Below, in pieces: positions 63,734 through 64,000 of a stretch of DNA of 64,000 nucleotides. The number at the start of each line of letters is the position of its first letter. Within the stretch, counting starts at the first letter, position 1. The position numbers were made by a program, and so were the translations under genes. The notes beneath the pieces are model-generated. The model saw only the letters and a list, made by a program, of their open reading frames with translations. It did no database searches and had not been told where the DNA came from. Source of the DNA: Oscillospiraceae bacterium (GTDB lineage: Bacteria > Bacillota > Clostridia > Oscillospirales > CAG-272); NCBI GenBank assembly GCA_015063805.1, contig SVTK01000005.1:1-64000 (forward strand). The letters run 5' to 3'.

Positions 63734-64000
63734 TTATTTTTGCGTCCTTTTTTGCTCTCTCAGCGATTTTGGCGTGCAGCCATAATGCGCGCGGAAAATG
63801 CGGTGGAAATAACTGGAGTTGTCATAGCCCAGCATGGGCAGAATTTCACTCAGGGGCAAGGCGGTGTCGGTCAGCAGCTCGGCAGCCCGCTCCAGGCGGC
63901 GTGCCTGCAGCAGGGTCTTGAAGGTGGATCCGGTTTGGGCGTGGATGATGCGGCTGAGATAGCCCAGAGAGACGGAGTAGCGGCGGGCAAGCTCCCCCAA
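63734..64000 (-). CDS. AraC-family transcriptional regulator, 5' end outside window
   Basis: LARRYSVSLGYLSRIIHAQTGSTFKTLLQARRLERAAELLTDTALPLSEILPMLGYDNSSYFHRIFRAHYGCTPKSLREQ. Confidence 0.9.
   Translation of the reverse strand: MGELARRYSVSLGYLSRIIHAQTGSTFKTLLQARRLERAAELLTDTALPLSEILPMLGYDNSSYFHRIFRAHYGCTPKSLREQKRTQK

Noticed and set aside
1-64000. CRISPR arrays, tRNA/rRNA genes, prophage or transposase genes
   Set aside because: No regularly spaced direct repeats, tRNA-like cloverleafs, rRNA conserved segments, integrases or transposases were recognised.

Overview
This looks like a chromosomal window from a low-to-mid GC Gram-positive (Clostridia/Oscillospiraceae-like; inferred from gene content, gene order such as SRP RNA-dnaX-ybaB-recR, and sigma-A type promoters). 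Housekeeping genes include recR, ybaB, dnaX, an SRP RNA, asnS, icd, type II pantothenate kinase, a MecA-like adaptor, rubrerythrin, ThrE-type exporter halves and a DinG/XPD-like helicase. They are interspersed with three unusual accessory blocks. (1) About 13 kb (5.4-18.6 kb) holds a same-strand tandem array of SEVEN paralogous exported proteins (~580 aa). Each has an N-terminal alpha/beta domain, a metallo-beta-lactamase domain with intact HxHxDH motif, and a conserved C-terminal tail LPYTxGTSGxxxIL[K/Q]. Most copies have their own promoter and terminator, and the array ends next to a glycerophosphodiester phosphodiesterase gene. (2) 43.9-53.4 kb is an operon of THREE tandem ~684-aa lipoproteins (InlB-like repeat + BspA-like LRR + SGNH-like domain), a 72-aa membrane protein, an MBOAT O-acyltransferase, and a fourth SGNH protein with its LRR domain moved to the other end: a candidate surface-polymer acylation system. 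(3) 23.8-29.4 kb is a BlaI-type repressor and a 1702-aa M56/BlaR1-like membrane protease ending in an LRR domain, with two near-palindromic GACAAATGTC sites bracketing the promoter. Other signals: a possible uORF/terminator attenuator upstream of a methyltransferase-acetyltransferase pair, a 28-bp terminal stem extending the SRP RNA, a G-quadruplex-like tract, long perfect palindromes, and an internal translation start in a 509-aa ORF. All calls are by eye from sequence and ORF track; no database search was run.
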